Positions 1 to 11,205 of a stretch of DNA of 64,000 nucleotides are shown piece after piece. The notes under the pieces were generated by a model. That model had not been told where the DNA came from and made no database searches. It worked only from the letters and a program-made list of their open reading frames with translations. Every line of letters starts with the position of its first letter. The first letter of the stretch is position 1. This DNA is from Elephas maximus indicus. Its lineage: Eukaryota > Chordata > Mammalia > Proboscidea > Elephantidae. The stretch covers positions 5,636,924 to 5,700,923 of the forward strand of contig NC_064823.1 of NCBI RefSeq assembly GCF_024166365.1, written 5' to 3'. The position numbers were made by a program, and so were the translations under genes.

Positions 1-1345
1 TAACTCCATTGTGGGTCATTTGTGAGATGCAATAAATGCACGGCAGATTGAACTTGACAAGCCTGTTTTGGGCCATTCTTTGCTTTTAACACAATCCTAA
101 CTGGACTTTCTGTTAAATTTTTGACAACTGCCGTGTCTATGAATTAGCAAAGCCTAAACATCTGGCGCTACCTCTGTTCAAAGGTAGAGGTTTCTAGAGA
201 GATAGAGGTTTGAAACATCTCTAACCGAAAATGGGGGGTCTCTGTGGCAGCAGCCAATGCAAAACTAATGGAGGAAAGCATTTTCACAATCAAGTCAACC
301 CTTGAGCTGATAAGAGAGGGTTCAAAATAGTTTGCAATGCCCTGAAAGTTTTTTGCAAAGGATAAGGAAGTGTAATAGGCTAGAAATTAGAGATGATATA
401 TTTTATTTGCTTAAGTATTGGATCCTTGACACGATTCCACCCAAAGATACCACATTTGGCTATGCAGACTGTGGCCTGCCCATTGCCCAAAGTGAATGGT
501 ACCCCCTGGGGTTGTGTAATGAGGTCACCCAGAATATTCACCTAATCCTTTACAATTTCGTGAAGAATTCTTCCTCCAGCAAACAGGTATTTTTTGTTGT
601 TGTTGTTTTGACCAAACATTTTATCTTAACAAATAAGATACAAAAGAAGTAAATTCTGGTTTTATAAACTATTACCATATGTTATGTTGATGACTTTTTT
701 ATAAGCATAGAATGCCTAGTTTAGTGAATTACAAATGTATGGCTCAGTGCATAAATCCCTAATACATAATTTGGAAAAATCTAAAACACGTCAAGGGTCT
801 TGTTTTGTGTTGTATAACAAAATGTACACACTTTCTTGGAATACTTTTTAATATTAGGATTTTTAATTACTCCACTCAGCCAATTATACTGAGCTGACAT
901 TATTCTAGAATTGTTGAAAATGTCAATTCAGTTTAAGGTGACAAAATGACATTTGACTGGAATCTATTATAACTGACATTGTGGCTCTCCTGAATTATTT
1001 TCAGTGCTGAACATAGATCTCATTTATTTTAATATTCTTTTTCTCTGGCAATGTAATAGAAGGCTAGTCAGCCAAGACTTATAAATAAAGCACGTGCTTG
1101 TTTCATTAATATTTTCATGATTAGCTGTTTGAGGATTTATGGATACGTTGTAGAGAACTAAGATTGAACTAGAGTATAGATTCCCTCCAGACAGAGCCAG
1201 ATGCCATGTATTTCTGTAAATATGAATAAGTTGTGTTGATTGCCAATTTTTTATTATAACCATCAATACTCAAATTCTCTTGTTTTATTAGCTCAAATAT
1301 AACAAAACAAAATGAAATATGATATTGCTTTATTTAATGATATGT
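1..1345. other. Unassigned AT-rich DNA
   Basis: I recognise no gene, RNA or repeat family here. The longest open frame (332-652, plus, 106 codons) has no domain that I recognise and ends in a GTT repeat; I treat it as chance. It may be unique intergenic or intronic sequence. Confidence 0.5.
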
Positions 1346-1475
1346 CATAATTTTTCTGTGGTATAGAAAAGGATATTTTTCTATGCCATGAATCTGTGTG
1401 TCTGTGTATGCATAATTTTTCTGTGGTATAGAAAAGGATATTTTTCTATGCCATGAATCTGTGTGTCTGTGTATG
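1346..1475. repeat. Perfect 65-bp tandem duplication
   Basis: Two identical 65-base units lie head to tail (1346-1410 and 1411-1475). Each unit contains a small inverted repeat, 'tagaaaa' against 'ttttcta', separated by five to six bases, and ends in a TG-rich stretch. Complete identity between copies in otherwise decayed DNA means the duplication is recent or the locus is a variable minisatellite. Confidence 0.95.
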
Positions 1476-1540
1476 CAGAAAAAAAGAAGAAACTTCCATT
1501 TATTACCTTAATGCATCGATCCCTTTCTTCGTATTCTCAA

Positions 1541-1580
1541 GTACACACACACATGCAAACACACACACTCACACACACAA
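1541..1580. repeat. (CA)n microsatellite, interrupted
   Basis: Runs of ACAC interrupted by 'atgcaa' and 'ctc'. A simple repeat with no other signal. Confidence 0.8.
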
Positions 1581-1949
1581 CATTTGCCCTAGTCCAAACT
1601 ATCACCTTAATTTTTTCAGGACTTTATCGTTTGGTTTGGGTTTATATTGTGATAGCCTGTTGATGAGTAAAGAAGGGTCAAAGTACATACAGTTATAACA
1701 GGGGTTACACTGCATTCCCCCAGTTTCTGATAATTTGTGATTTCTATTTTGGATAATGTATGGCAATGTCTTTTTCTCATATGTTCTTCAATTTTGCTAA
1801 AGATATGATTCAATAAGGGTCATACAAAAATAAGCCTTTGACCAAAAACAAGCTTTAATAAATTTTAAAATACTGTTTAATATAATATAAAGATTGTGGT
1901 CCTTGGATTTTGAAAGGCATGTATTTATGTTTATACTCCATCTTTTACC
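1581..1949. other. Unassigned DNA
   Basis: AT-rich sequence between the CA repeat and an old L1 end. Short open frames on both strands have no recognisable product. Confidence 0.4.
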
Positions 1950-2305
1950 AGATGTGCCTATCTCAATTCTGGTCCATTTTTCTGTTCCATAAAATGAGAT
2001 ACTAATTCCAAGATATGGTAGTTCAGATATTTAATGACTAGAAAGACATAGAAACCCTAAAAAATCATCTATATGAGACTAAAGGTCAACAATCACTCTA
2101 AAGCAACAATGAGAAGATAAGGGGACAGGGAAAATAGAGTACTGGAAACAAAACAACCAGAAAGCATTTAAAGAGAATGCTGACAGATTGTGAATGTATA
2201 ACTGATGTCACTGAACAATTTGTGTAGAAATTGTCAAATGGGAACCTAACTTGCTGTGCAGACTTTCACAAAAACACAATAAATTACTATTACAAAAAAA
2301 AAAAA
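1950..2305 (+). mobile_element. Old L1 3' UTR fragment with A tail
   Basis: The segment ends in 'aacctaacttgctgtgcag', an AATAAA and a run of 13 A (about 2294-2306). The same terminal sequence, more diverged, recurs at about 38540-38615, where it also ends an L1 3' UTR. The 5' boundary is uncertain. It is a 5'-truncated LINE-1 copy with no coding content. Confidence 0.65.
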
Positions 2306-2445
2306 AGACACCAGTGAATCTGAAGGAAAGCTGGTAATGAAGTTACACTGTGCAAAGTTCCTTAATATCAGTCCCTGTCATACCTACCTTCAGATGACTG
2401 TAAGTTAAAAATAAATTAAATGAGATGATTTGGATAAACAACCAT

Positions 2446-2583
2446 GGTGACCCTTGGGTGGTAAAACCAGTTAAGTACTCAACTACTAACCAAAAATTTG
2501 GCTGTTCAAACCCACCCAGAGGCCTGGCAATCTGCTTTTGAAAAATCACAGCCTTGAAAACCCTATGGAGCAGTTGTATACTA
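2446..2583 (+). mobile_element. AfroSINE, left part, split by Tigger1
   Basis: This is the tRNA-derived head ('ggttaagtactc..ctgctaacc' type A box, B box near 'ggctgttcaaaccc') followed by the body variant that reads 'tctgcttttgaaaaatcacagccttgaaaaccc'. The SINE stops at 'gtatacta' and resumes at 4938. The copy is old and diverged. Confidence 0.85.
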
Positions 2584-4937
2584 TGGGCATACCTCATGTT
2601 ATTGTACTTCACTTTATTGCACTTCTCAGAGACTGTGTTTTTTACAAATTGAAGGTTTGTGACAACCCTGAGTTGAGCAAGTCTATCGGCACTACTTTTC
2701 CAACAGTATGTGCTCACTTCCTGTCTCTGTGTCACATTTTGGTAATTCTTGCAATATTTCAGACTTTTTCATTATTATTATATTTGTTACAGTGATCTGT
2801 GATCAGGGATTTTTGATATTACTATTGTAATTGTTTTGGGGTGCCACAAACTGCACCCATATAAGACTGCAAACTTAATACATGTTATGTGTTCTAACCT
2901 CTCCACTGACTGCCTATCCCCCACCTCTCTCCCTTTCTTCAGGCCTCCCTATTACCTGACACAGGACAAGATTGAAATTAGGCCAATTACTAACTCTACA
3001 ATGGCTTCTAAGAGTTCAAGTGAAAGGAAGAATTGCGTGTCTCTCATTTTAAATCAAAAACTGGAAATGATTAAGCTTAGTGAGGAAGACATGTTTAAAG
3101 CCAAGATAGGCCAAAAGCTGGGCCTCTTGCTCCAAACAGTTAGCCAAGTTGTGAATGCAAAGGAAAAGTTCTTGAAAGAAATTAAAAGTGCTGCTCCAAT
3201 AAACACACGAATGATAAGAAAACAAAACAGCTTTATTGTTAGTATGGAGAACATCTTAGTGGTCTGGATAGAAGATCAAACCAGCTGCAACATTCCCTTA
3301 AGCTAAATCCTAATCCAGAGCAAGACCCTAACTCTTTTCAATTCTATGAAGGCTGAGAGAGGTGAGAGAGGTAAGGAAGCTGCAGAAGAAAAGTGGGAAG
3401 CTATCAGAGGTTGGTTCATGAGGTTTAAGAAGCTGTCTCCATAGCATAAAAGTGCAAGGTGAAGTGGAAAGTTCTGTAGCAAGTTACCCAGAAGATCTAG
3501 CTGAAGTAGTTGATAAAAGTGGCTGCGCTAAACAACAGATTTTCACAGTAGACTAGACAGCCTTAAACTGGAAGAAGATGTCATCTTCGGCTTTCACAGC
3601 TAGAGAGAGGTCAATGGCTGGCTCCAAAGCTTTAAAGGGCAGGCTGACTCTCTTATTAGGGGCTAATGCATCTGGTGACTTTAAGTTGAAGCCAACGCTC
3701 ATTCGCCATTCTGAAAATCCTAGGGTTCTTAAGAATTATGCTAAATCTACTCTGCCTGTGCACTATAAATGGAACAACAAAGCCTGAATAACAGCACATC
3801 TGTTTACAACGTGGTTTACTGAATATTCCAAGCCCAAGGTCGAAACCTACCACTCAGAAAAAAGATCTCTTTCAAAATATTACTGCTCACTGACAAAGCA
3901 TTTGGTCACCCAAGAGCTCTAATGGAGATGTACAAGGAGATTAATGTTGTTTTCATGCCTGCTAACACAACATCCATTCTGCCGCCCATAGATCAAGAAG
4001 TAATTTTGACTTTCAAGTGTTATTACTTAAGAAATACATTTCATAAGGCTATAGCTGCCATAGATAGTGATTCTTCTGATGGATCTGGGAAAAGTTAATG
4101 GGAAAACTTCTGGAAAAGGTTCATCATTCTAGATGCCAGTAAGAATATTTATGATTCATGGGAGGAAGCCAAAATATCAACATTAACAGGAGTTTGGAAG
4201 AAGTTGATTCCAACCTTCATGGATGATTTTAAGGGGTTCAAGACTTCAGTGGAAGAAGTAGCTGCAGATGTGATGGAAAAATCAAGAGAACTAGGATTAG
4301 AACTAGAGCCTGAAGATGTGACAGAAGTGGTACAATCTCATGATAAAATTTTAACAGATGAGGAGTTACTTCTTATGGATAAGCAAAGAAAGTGGTTTCT
4401 TGAGATGGAATCTACTACTGGTGAAAACGCTATGAACATTGTTGAAATGACAACAAAAGATTTAGGATATTATATAAACTTGATTGATAAAGCAGTGGCA
4501 GGGTTTGAGAGGATTGACTCCAATTTTTAAAGATGTTCTAATCTTTCATGAAAGGAAGAGTCAATCAATGTGCTAAGCTTCATTGTTGTCTTATTTTAAG
4601 AAATTGTCACCGCCACCCCAATCTTCAGCAACCACCACCCTATCAATCAGCAGCCATTGACATTAAGGCAAGACTCTCCACCAGCAAAAAAGATGATGGC
4701 TCGCTGAAGGCTTAGATGATGGTTAGCATTTTTAAGTAATAAAGTACTTTTAATTAAGGTATGTGCATTTTTCTTTTAGACGTAATGCTATTGCACGCCT
4801 AATAGAATACAGTATAGTGTAAACATAACTTTTATATGCACTGGGAAACCAAAAAATTAGCTGACTCACTGTATTGTGATGTTCACTTTATTGAGGTGGG
4901 CTGGAACTGAACCCACAGTATCTCTGAGGCATGCCTG
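2584..4937 (+). mobile_element. Tigger1-like pogo DNA transposon, near full length
   Basis: A roughly 2.35-kb cut-and-paste element of the Tc1/mariner superfamily, pogo/Tigger branch. The left end begins 'tgggcatacctca' and the right end closes 'tgaggcatgcctg', its imperfect inverted complement. TA dinucleotides lie immediately outside (2582-2583 and 4938-4939), the target duplication expected of the family. The interior matches Tigger1 from 5' UTR to transposase to tail. The length is close to the roughly 2.4 kb of the human Tigger1 consensus as I remember it, so it is not a deleted MITE. It lies inside an AfroSINE whose two halves align perfectly once the element and one TA are removed. Confidence 0.93.
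3001..4715 (+). pseudogene. Tigger1 transposase, decayed
   Basis: The ATG at 3001 opens a product beginning [11 protein letters not shown], the Tigger1 transposase start, followed by the CENP-B-like N-terminal helix-turn-helix ([23 protein letters not shown]). Pieces from the same protein follow: the DDE-domain stretch [18 protein letters not shown] (about 3635-3690), MPANTTS (about 3955), and the C-terminal acidic part with the MIPTFMDDF..LTDEELLLMDKQRKWFLEMES block (4204-4530). The frame is broken after position 3306, near 3550 and at about 4097, and the C-terminus ends near 4713. The family would bind its inverted repeats and move the element by a DDE mechanism, but this copy cannot make a complete enzyme. 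Related host proteins (JRK, TIGD, CENPB) are excluded by the transposon ends. Confidence 0.92.
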
Positions 4938-4993
4938 TACACACTTGCTGTTGCCATGAGTCAGAATGGACTCAATGGCAACTAACAACAACA
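4938..4993 (+). mobile_element. AfroSINE, right part
   Basis: The SINE 3' part resumes: 'cacacttgctgttgccatgagtcagaatggactcaatggcaac' followed by AAC repeats. It completes the copy interrupted by Tigger1. Confidence 0.85.
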
Positions 4994-5098
4994 TATAAAT
5001 AACTACCAGAGAGGGCTTATTAGATGTAAACTAAATTAACAAATTTTCGCTGAATCTTCTCTTTCCTTATTTGGTAGGTCTCTCAACATTAATCGAAC

Positions 5099-5310
5099 CC
5101 ACTAAAGCAAACCCTTTGCTGTCCAGTCGATTCTGACTCATAATGACCCTATTGGACAGAGTAGAACAGCCCCATAGGGTTTCCAAGGCTGTAAATCTTT
5201 ACAAAAGCCAATTGCCACATCTTTTTCCCGTGGAACAGCTGATGGGTTCAAACTGCTGATCTTCTGTTTAGTAGCCTAGAACTTTAACCACTGCACCACC
5301 AGGGCTCCTT
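5099..5310 (-). mobile_element. AfroSINE, full length, with target duplications
   Basis: The reverse complement runs from the head 'aggagccctggtggtgcagtgg' to the tail 'gagtcagaatcgactggaca'. Direct repeats ttaatcgaac (5089-5098) and ttaattgaac (5321-5330) flank it at 9 of 10 bases. It is the longer body type, with an extra block between the tRNA head and the 'ccctatggggc' segment. Confidence 0.9.
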
Positions 5311-5330
5311 AGCCATTAAATTAATTGAAC

Positions 5331-6303
5331 AGAGCAGAGTCAATTAGAGAGCAAGGTATTTAAAACTGTTTAGGATGAATCAAGAACTAATAAATTGTAA
5401 GAACAATTTTCAAGCCTTCTTTAAACTCTGCCAAAGGCAATATTAGCAGTTGCAATATTTTTTAAAAGTCCCTGTGTAGAATGATGAAATATATAATGTA
5501 AATTCCATGATAAATAGAGGATGCAGGAATCAATAAATTTCCTGCTTACTTACGACTTCTCCTTGTGCAATTCACTGATTGCTAAGATGAACCTTGATAA
5601 GTTAATGTCTGTGCAAAAAGCACATTCTAATCTCCCTGGAAAATTATGCTGGAAGACAGAGTGATTAGGACTGCATCCTCAGTTTTCAGTTTATCCATTA
5701 ACACTAGTGGGTAAATTTCAAAAATGTAATCAGAAAATTCAATGAAAATGACAATTTGTTTTCAAAACCACCTGCTTGGGGGAGTTTACCATCGTATATT
5801 CAAATTAGATGGTAATCACAAAAGCAGTTTGTTAGGCTTTTGCAAAGGGTTAATACCAGAATGCCATGAGAACGTCTATTTTAAGACTTCCGTTATCAGC
5901 TGTGACTATCCATTCTACACAGCAGTTTACTATCTTTAACAGCTGCTTTTTTTTTTTTTTTTTATATCATTAGTCTCTCAACTTGTAGGATTTCCTTCAA
6001 TGTGTAACAAATTTATCACTGCAGCATATAAAGTAAGGACTAAAGGAGTTTTTGTTAAACTTGCCTGTTAAATTGCAAAAAGGTTTGATAAAACGTTTTG
6101 AGGCTAAGCAGTTGTTACTTAATATACTACAACTTGTTGCTCTAAGAAGTTGGTGTTAATAGGGGAATCTTACTTGTACTTTGTAAAAAAAAAAAAAAAA
6201 AAAGGATGCAAAATAGCTACTAAGAATTTTTATATGGCCAGCATTGTTCATGGAAAGCTGCTTTTGCAAATGTGTGTAAATGATGAAAGCTGGGGTATAG
6301 TAG
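5331..6303. other. Unassigned AT-rich DNA
   Basis: No gene is recognised. Poly(T) at 5947-5963 and poly(A) at 6186-6203 could be tails of decayed retroelements, but the adjoining sequence gives no family match that I can support. Confidence 0.4.
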
Positions 6304-6410
6304 AGGGGCCCCAGTAGCACAGTGGATAAAGCACTCTGCTGCTAACCAAAAAGTCTGAACCCCCCAGCCACTCCACAGGAGAAAGATGTGGCAGTTTGCT
6401 TCTATAGACT
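6304..6410 (+). mobile_element. AfroSINE head, split by RTE
   Basis: The head 'ggggccccagtagcacagtg' is followed by the B-box region and 'gtggcagtttgcttctatag'. The SINE then breaks into antisense RTE sequence and resumes at about 7723. Confidence 0.85.
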
Positions 6411-7721
6411 TGTTGTTTTTGTCACGTGCCGTCAAGTCGGTTCTGACTCATAGCAACCCTATTACAACAGAATGACACACTGCCCAGTCCTGAGCCATCC
6501 TTACAATCCTTGTTATGCTTGAGCCCACTGTTTCAGCCACTGTGTCAGTCCATCTCGTTGAATCTCCTCCTCTTTTTCATTGACCCACTACCAAGCATGA
6601 TGTCCTTCTCTAGTGACTGATCCCTTCTGATAACATGTCCAAAGTTCGAGAGACGAAGAACCCATCCTTGCTTCTAAGGAGCATTCTGTTTGTACTTCTT
6701 TCAAGACAAATTTGTTTGTTCTTTTGGAAGTCCATGGCATATTCAATATTCTTTGCCAACACCACAGTTCAAAGGCATCAATTCTACAGTCTTCCTTATT
6801 CATCCAGCTCTCACATGCGTGCGAGGTTATTGAAAACACCATAGCTTGGGTCAGGTGCACCTTAGTCTTCAAGGTGACATCTTTGCTTTTTAACACTTTA
6901 AGGAGCTCTTTTACAGCAGAGTTGCGGGATGCAATGCATTCTTTGCTTTCTTGATCGCTGTTTACCTGGGTGTTTACCGTGGATCCAGGCAAAATGAAGT
7001 CCTTGACAACTTTACTCTTTTCTCCGTTAAATTCCTTGGCATGGGCAACTGAACACTTCTAGCTCTGCATCTCTTTGTTGAAACATCTCAGTTGATATTG
7101 CGTCAGTCCCTGAAGCCGTGTTTTTCACCAATGCCTTCAGTGTACCTTGGACCTCTTCCTTCAGCACCATTGGTTCCTGATCATGTGCTACTTCCTGAAA
7201 TGGATGAACGTCAACCAATTCTTTTGGGTACAGTGACTCTGTGTATTCCTTCTACCTTCTTTTGATGCTTCCTGAGACATTTAATATTTTCACCATAGAA
7301 TTCTTCAGTATTATAACTTGAGGCTTAAATTTTTTCTTCAGTTCTCTCAGCTTGAGGAATGCCAGGTCTTTTGCAAGTCATTATAATATTTGTCTTCTCA
7401 AGTCATCCTTTGAAATCTTCTGTTCAGCCCTTTTACTTGATCATTTCATTTCTCTAGCTACTTGACTTTTAAGAGCAAGCTTCAGAGTCTCTTCGGACAT
7501 GCATTTTGGTCTTTTCTTTCTTTCCTGTCTTTTTAATGACCTCTTGCTTTCTTCATGTATGATGACCTTGATGTCATTCCACAACTGGTCTGGTCTCAGT
7601 CATTAGTGTTCAGTGGGTCAAATCTGTTCCTGAAATGGTCTTTAAATTCATGTGGGATATACGAATGGTCACACTTTGGCTGTCATGGACTTGTTCTAAT
7701 TTTCTTCACCTTCAACTTTAA
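6411..7721 (-). mobile_element. RTE1-like LINE, internally deleted
   Basis: Reading the minus strand, it ends with the RTE 3' tail ('gagtcagaaccgacttgacgg', then AAC-rich). The C-terminal ORF region carries products such as STAVKELLKVLKSKDVTLKTKV, conserved in every RTE copy of this window. At about 7024-7026 the sequence jumps to an upstream part of the element, so the core reverse-transcriptase segment with YADD is missing. The 5' end is truncated. It lies in an AfroSINE in opposite orientation. Confidence 0.88.
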
Positions 7722-7722
7722 G

Positions 7723-7828
7723 CTTTAGATTTAGAGTCTCGGAAACCCCATGTGGCAATTCTATTCTGCCCTATAGGGTCACTATGAGTTGGAAGAGATT
7801 TTGACTGCAGAGGGTTTTGGCTTTTGTT
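7723..7828 (+). mobile_element. AfroSINE tail, completing the split copy
   Basis: Begins 'agtctcggaaaccccatgtg', continues 'cctatagggtcactatgagt' and ends in the TTTGG-type tail. It picks up exactly the SINE segment missing after 6410. Confidence 0.85.
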
Positions 7829-7833
7829 GGATC

Positions 7834-8235
7834 TAGTAGGGACTGGCTAGGTGTTCATGAAATTGACTTTTCTGCCTCCTGGATTCACAGCTAGAATATA
7901 TACCCCTTTGAGTGAAACACGGTCAAGTGGCTGAGGTCCTGGCAATGGATTGCCGATTTAAGTAATATTGACCATTTCTAAGGCCTGGCCCGTAAGTTCC
8001 CTCAGTATGCCCTTAACAATCTCTTTTACACAATCTGCAGTGGAGGAAGAAATGTGTGCCATGTGGAAGCCACATTTTGAAGATGAATGTAGCACTGACA
8101 GCCTGGATCCCAGAGTGACTCTGAAGAGCAGAATTCCTTGTACCAAAAGAGAAAACCCCTTCTTGCTCTGTAAGGTCACTGAAGTAATTTACATTTCAGT
8201 TAGTAGTGCATGAGAATTCTTCTAGGTAATAGGCC
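7834..8235 (+). mobile_element. Possible ancient LTR (MaLR-like), weak
   Basis: The stretch 'gaagatgaatgtagcactgac..cctggatcccagagtgactc' resembles the end of a mammalian ERVL/MaLR-type LTR as I remember it. There are no clear LTR ends. Only a repeat library search could confirm it. Confidence 0.3.
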
Positions 8236-9307
8236 TCCTTGAATCACAAACCAAAGTATGGCATCATAGTCAGAACCTCACTTTCTACAGGACCTGACTT
8301 TAATTTTTTCTCCTCAGCCAGGAATTTTGTCTTTGTTTTTTTATCTTTTAGCATGCACTTTGTCCTCTTAGCTTCTTATCTCTTTAAACTTCAGAATCAG
8401 CAAATGTCTCAAGAGGAAATGTGGCTCAGAATATTTCCTCTTTTCTCTATTGTTTCTTTCTTTCTTTCTTTTTTTTTTTTTTGAGAGTGGTTGGTGGTTG
8501 GGGCTTGAGTCTGGGTTAACTTGGTAGTCCAAACTCCTATTATGGTTACCCAGTACTGTGAGACTGCTGAAATTCGAATTAATTTTTATTTCTTAGATGC
8601 CACTTTCTTTTTGGAGTCTTCTCCTATTGCTTCATGCAGTTTAAGAACAAGCAACTGTCTCAAGGAAAATGGAAAAGAGAAAGTCAATTTCACTTCAGTG
8701 ATTTGGCTTTTCTCTGGAATCTTGGTACTTCAAATCCTAATCCATTGGTTGCTTTGTAATGCCATCAAACTGCTGTTGTTGTAGTTTTCTTGGTGTTTGT
8801 TGTTTTTATTTTATTTAACTACTGTGGTTATTTTTGACAGGAGGATTGGACTGAGAGAAGCTGCCCTGTCTGTGTATCTGAAAGCAGAGGTCTTTGGGTT
8901 CCCAGTCAAATATGTGTGACCTTCTCCTTGTAGGTTGAAGGTAATTTACTTTGGTGCTGGTATTATGAAATTTTCTTTATTGCTGTTTTATCTGTGACCA
9001 TAATATTTTATTCCCCAAGCAATAGGCCATTACAATGACTTTATGTCCATGCTCTTATCCATGTACTCTGCAGTGCTTTTCATATATCCCAATATTTATT
9101 TTGTAATATCCTCCCAACTTCAGCTTCCCTTAAAAAACAAGCCAAGGATTATTTTTAATAACTATCTGGAAATAGAATTTATATATTTTCAGTTACTCAA
9201 GAGGTTAAGGAAAGATTCTAGTACACATTACTCCTAACAATTTTAGATGAGCCAAATAACATTCACCTCAACAAGACATAATCTTTTCTCCATTTGAAGA
9301 AGCCCAT
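8236..9307. other. Unassigned DNA
   Basis: Contains a CTTT/T-rich simple repeat (8449-8482). No gene is recognised; open frames on the plus strand (for example 8239-8484) run into simple repeats. Confidence 0.4.
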
Positions 9308-9478
9308 GAAACGTTGGTGGCACAGTGGTTAAGAGCTTGGCTGCTAACCAAAAGGTTAACAGTTAGAATCTATCAGCTGCTCCTTGGAAACCATATAGGG
9401 CCATTCTACTCAGTCCTAGAGGGTCACTATGAGTCAGAACTGAGTCAGTGGCAATGGGTTTGGTTTGGTTTTGGTTTA
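9308..9478 (+). mobile_element. AfroSINE, short body type
   Basis: Head 'gttggtggcacagtggttaag', B-box region, 'ctccttggaaaccatatagg', 'gggtcactatgagtcagaac' and a (TTTGG)n-like tail. A complete copy of about 170 bp. Confidence 0.92.
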
Positions 9479-9523
9479 TGATATTGTTTAGTTCCACAAT
9501 ATCACAGCTATTATATGATATAC

Positions 9524-9963
9524 TGTGTTGGATAGTGTACCTCTCCCCCCCAAATTCATGTCCTTCCAAAAGCCTCAGAATGTGATCTTATTTAGAAATA
9601 GGCTTGTTGCAGATGTAATTAGTTAACTCAAGGTCATGCTGGAGTAGGGTAGGCCCTAATCCAATACGTCTTAAAAAAAGAGACACAGAGACCTCAGAGA
9701 CACAAGGAGTGTGCCATGTTACAGCAGAGGCAGAGATTGGAGTGATAGGTCAACAAACCAAGGAATGTCGAGGAGGTTGGCAACCCTAGAAGCTAAGGCA
9801 TGGAACAGATTCTCTCCTACAGCCTTAGCAGAGAGCGCAAGGCCCTGCTGACACCTTGATTTCAGACTTCTAATGTCCAGAGCTGTAAGAGAATACATTT
9901 CTGTTGTTTTAAGCCACCCAGCTTGTGGTAATGTGTTTCGGTAGCCCTAGGAAACTAATGCAT
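9524..9963 (+). mobile_element. Solo MaLR LTR (MLT1A-like)
   Basis: Starts 'tgtgttggatagtgtacc', with 'cccccaaattcatgtcct' and 'gatcttatttagaaatagg' following, and ends with 'taagccacccagcttgtgg' and 'cctaggaaactaatgca'. This is the recognisable profile of MLT1A-type ERVL-MaLR LTRs, which are common in all placental mammals. No internal region is attached, so it is a solo LTR, predating Afrotheria. Confidence 0.85.
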
Positions 9964-10436
9964 AATGGCCTTTAACAAAGAATATTTCTACTCTACATGT
10001 ACATTTCTAACAAGCTCCTCTAGGTTTAACAACAACAAAAAAATTCATAATTTTATTGGAAACATTTGTATTTATAAAAAACGTACGTAATCATTTCTGA
10101 GCATAATGGAAACTGTAAAGGACGTAAAGTAATTATTCATATTTTTATTTCATTGGTTAGGTAAAGTATTTTTCAAAATGTGTAATTTTCAAAATTCTAA
10201 AGGTGAATTCTAGAGATGATTTATTTATAATTTTCACTTAGGTTAGATACCGTTCTCCCTCTTAAACTTCCGTTTACCATATATCATTCTTGTTTTACCG
10301 TATTTATGAAACATCTACTACGTGCCGAGGACTGTGCTGGGCTGTGAAGCTAATTTTTTTTTTTAACTTTAATGTATGTCAATTAAATTTCTCCAGATAG
10401 TAGATTTGATATTTTATATACCCCATCATTTGAATT
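9964..10436. other. Unassigned AT-rich DNA
   Basis: I recognise no gene or repeat here. The phrase 'tttatgaaacatctactacgtgccgagg' resembles a MIR/L2-type tail but is too short to call. Confidence 0.35.
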
Positions 10437-10458
10437 CTTATGTATATATGTATATATA

Positions 10459-10493
<35 letters not shown>

Positions 10494-10513
10494 TTTAAAG
10501 CATATCATACATA
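10437..10513. repeat. (TA)n microsatellite
   Basis: Long alternating TA/TGTA tract interrupted by an AfroSINE and resuming at 10686. Confidence 0.85.
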
Positions 10514-10514
10514 T

Positions 10515-10684
10515 GGAGCCCTGGTGGCGTAGTAGTTAAGAGCTGAGCTGCTAACCAAAAGGTCGGCTTTTCAAATCTACCAGAGGCTCCTTAAAAGTCC
10601 TATAGGGCAGTTCTACTCTGTCCTTTAGGGTTGCTATGAATCAGAATCAACTTGAAAGCAAGAGGTTTGGTTTTTGATTTTTGG
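10515..10684 (+). mobile_element. AfroSINE, short type, within a TA repeat
   Basis: Begins 'ggagccctggtggcgtagtag', has the intact-looking head with 'gctaaccaaaaggtcggc', and ends with 'aagaggtttggtttttg'. TA-rich DNA flanks it on both sides. Confidence 0.93.
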
Positions 10685-10685
10685 T

Positions 10686-10735
10686 ATGATATATATATAT
10701 ATATATATTTTTTTTTATATATATTTATATATATT
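10686..10735. repeat. (TA)n/T-rich simple repeat
   Basis: Continuation of the alternating TA tract 3' of the SINE. Confidence 0.8.
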
Positions 10736-10737
10736 GT

Positions 10738-11205
10738 TCTTGTTATCTATTGCTTTTAATTAAACATCCCCAAACTTAGTGACTTACAACAACAATTTAT
10801 AATTATTTGTCCTAATCTGTGTGTTGAGTTAGCTAGGCAAATCTTGCTTGGGGTCTCTTATGCTATTGCAGTCATATGTTAGCTGTAGTTATCAGAAAGT
10901 TTGACTGGGATGGACATCCAAGATGGCTCACTTACATGGCTGGCAGTTGATGCTGACTGGTTGCTATTTGGGAGCTGTTGGGATTCTGCCTGACTTGTAC
11001 TTCTTCCAGCATGCTGGGAATGAGTGCTCCAAAAGAGCAGAAGTGAAAGCAGCCAGTCTATTAAGGCCTGGCTCTGAAAACTATTTCAGTGTTATTTCTG
11101 TCATATTTTATTGTTCAGAGCAATCACAAAGTCCATTCTGGTTCAAGGCAAAGGTATACAGATGCTACCTCTCAAAGAGAAATACCAAAGAATGTGTGGC
11201 CATTC
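10738..11205 (+). mobile_element. Ancient mammalian interspersed repeat, family not named
   Basis: 'tatctattgcttttaattaa..ccccaaacttagtgacttacaacaac' and the later 'ctcacttacatggctggcag' resemble a widespread placental repeat (consensus containing 'aaacttagtggcttaaaac'). I cannot settle whether it is an LTR or a DNA element. An open frame of 108 codons (10923-11249) is not convincing as coding. Confidence 0.5.

Noticed and set aside
332..652. 106-codon open frame near the left edge
   Set aside because: No recognised domain, low-complexity V-run at the end, composition of the surrounding AT-rich DNA.
2836..3306. 156-codon open frame as a CENPB/TIGD-like host gene
   Set aside because: Transposon inverted ends and TA duplications surround it, and the rest of the transposase is broken.
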